A DNA stretch of 64,000 nt from Orbicella faveolata. Its lineage: Eukaryota > Cnidaria > Anthozoa > Scleractinia > Merulinidae. Positions 63,801 through 64,000 of this stretch are shown here, piece by piece (position 1 is the stretch's first letter; each line of letters starts with the position of its first letter). The stretch covers positions 213,649 to 277,648 of the forward strand of contig NW_018148767.1 in NCBI RefSeq assembly GCF_002042975.1, read 5' to 3'. The translations under genes were made by a program, and so were the position numbers. The notes below the pieces were generated by a model. That model saw only the letters and a list, made by a program, of their open reading frames with translations, had not been told where the DNA came from and made no database searches.

Positions 63801-64000
63801 AAGGATGTTCTTCGCTGTGCAGATGTAAGTGCCATCATCTTCGGGCTGAAGATTGACAATCCTTAGCGCACCTGGGGAAGGCTCCTCCCGTCGATCAGCA
63901 GTGATGATCCCACCTAGCTTGCTCCACGTGATCGTTGGTGGGGGGATTCCATCAGCAGCACAGTAAAATGTTTCTCGTCCTCCTTCCAAAGCAGTTTTGT
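51806..64000 (-). CDS. Ig/fibronectin-III single-pass transmembrane receptor, 3' part (5' end outside window)
   Basis: Ig exons: 64000-63764 (partial), 63372-63088, 62617-62372, 62177-61908, 60888-60604, 60134-59886, 59120-58863. FN3 exons: 57811-57527, 57021-56704, 55938-55621 (duplicate of the previous), then 54820-54750 plus 54583-54370. Membrane exon: 53737-53591. Tail exons: 53329-53275 and 52736-51806. Each Ig exon encodes one domain with paired Cys and Trp, and almost all begin and end in phase 1. The membrane span is VAIICFLLGVILLLVIIGF followed by KRRQSKR. The tail of about 330 residues is acidic and proline-rich (NWVPPPPP, DWPPPPPPP, DWERPLPPE) and ends FDDLTKI, a possible class I PDZ ligand. 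The architecture suits an adhesion or guidance receptor (Robo, DSCAM, sidekick or IgDCC style), but I cannot name the subfamily. Odd points: an in-frame TAG at 62082-62080 within the fourth Ig exon, and an N-joined duplication at 55546-57681. Confidence 0.92.
52925..53170. repeat. Diverged relative of the 26-kb palindromic/TTCCGAAGA repeat (receptor tail intron)
   Basis: ATAGCTCACGAGTGAATGAGCG and GACATATCGAGTTAATTACGTG echo the palindromic block at 26055-26125, and ACCGGAAGATTTCCAAAGATC echoes its downstream repeat. Divergence is high. Confidence 0.4.
55263..55558. mobile_element. MITE with poly-G/poly-C ends (receptor intron)
   Basis: The 5' end CCGGGGGGGGG-ACTCCCGTAT, then GACGGGGGTGCTCGTCG, matches the reverse complement of the 3' end (CGACGAGCACCACCGTCC, then GAGAGTCCCCCCC). 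The interior has AACCCCTAAGAGGTAC-type repeats. Length about 296 bases. Non-autonomous. Confidence 0.75.
55546..56627. repeat. Duplicated segment, copy A
   Basis: It carries a complete FN3 exon (55938-55621) and an FN3 exon cut off at the N (56627-56473). It matches 56629-57681 with a small number of substitutions and short indels, in the same order and orientation. It begins in the poly-C end of the MITE at 55263. Confidence 0.9.
56628..56628. other. Assembly join (N) between duplicate copies
   Basis: A single N sits inside an FN3 exon, exactly between copy A and copy B. Left of it, the sequence ends at CCTGTTCCCAG, which continues normally only at 57681. Right of it, the poly-C end of the MITE starts. 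Confidence 0.9.
56629..57681. repeat. Duplicated segment, copy B
   Basis: Matches copy A (55546-56627). It contains the complete FN3 exon 57021-56704 and most of 57811-57527. Its start in a C run equals the MITE terminus, but the MITE itself is absent upstream. Confidence 0.9.
57893..58072. repeat. Fold-back element in receptor intron
   Basis: The core CATATGAAAGTGAGTTTAAT and its near reverse complement around TGCATATC form a tight palindrome (57957-58008). The arms extend outward about 60-80 bases (TCAAAGCGAGGCCTGG against AAGACTCGCTTTGAG). MITE-like. Confidence 0.75.
59271..59815 (+). repeat. SINE family 1 copy interrupted by another element
   Basis: The 5' half (59271-59424) has the best-preserved promoter boxes of the family (GGTCTCATGGTTAGTGCGC, GGTCCGGGTTCAAGCCC). 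The 3' half resumes at about 59691 with TAACCCTGCAATGGACTAG. The 266 bases between are foreign. Antisense to the receptor gene, in the intron between the sixth and seventh Ig exons. Confidence 0.85.
59425..59690. mobile_element. Inverted-repeat element nested in the SINE
   Basis: Near the left end is TAGTCCCTACGACAAGTCC, and the right end reads GGGGACTAGTTGTAGGGACTA in part, which is its near reverse complement. The interior repeats GACAAGTCCC and GGGACTAGTCGC-type motifs. MITE-like and younger than the SINE it splits. Confidence 0.75.
62795..62870. repeat. Short tandem repeat, unit of about 36 bases
   Basis: GTGAGTGGGGAGGCCAGACC is followed by CCTTGAGGGGGG or ACTTGAGGTG, repeated twice plus a partial third, in a receptor intron. 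Confidence 0.8.

Overview
The window looks like nuclear DNA of an animal with intron-rich genes. The most likely source is an anthozoan cnidarian such as a stony coral. I infer this from AT-rich DNA, compact exons spread over many kilobases, a metazoan gene set (DDX51, a SEL1L3-type protein, a class A GPCR, an Ig/FN3 receptor) and dense short transposon-like repeats. Species cannot be fixed from the sequence. Single N placeholders at 6, 22870, 32229 and 56628 mark draft-assembly joins.

Layout. A complete DDX51 RNA helicase gene (+, 1268-7897, six exons, 737 codons) comes first. It is followed by a candidate small + strand gene (8309 to 11448 or 12541) that matches no family I know. From about 10.6 to 20.4 kb lies a gene-poor block with three unrelated tandem-repeat arrays (10577-11135, 14047-14560, 17560-20370) and a long imperfect palindrome (15085-15545). 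A second unrecognised small gene sits on the - strand (22192-20698): seven exons with canonical splice sites that join without a frame break into a 142-residue, tryptophan-rich product. A SEL1L3-like gene follows on the - strand (42041-25081, 23 exons, 1014 codons), with introns full of terminal-inverted-repeat elements and SINE-like copies. Next come a two-exon class A GPCR on + (46349-49845) and, on -, the 3' part of a large Ig/fibronectin-III single-pass receptor (64000-51806, 5' end outside the window).

The genes do not form an operon or an obvious pathway. DDX51 is a ribosome-biogenesis housekeeping gene. SEL1L3, the GPCR and the Ig/FN3 receptor are membrane proteins. The main points of interest are the two unrecognised multi-exon small genes flanking the repeat block, an in-frame TAG inside one Ig exon of an otherwise intact receptor gene whose exons are all symmetric (phase 1-1), and a 1.05-kb N-joined duplication of two FN3 exons that begins at the poly-C end of a small inverted-repeat element. 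That duplication looks more like an assembly error than biology. Exon models were built by hand from GT/AG sites and phase agreement; single-base boundary errors are possible.
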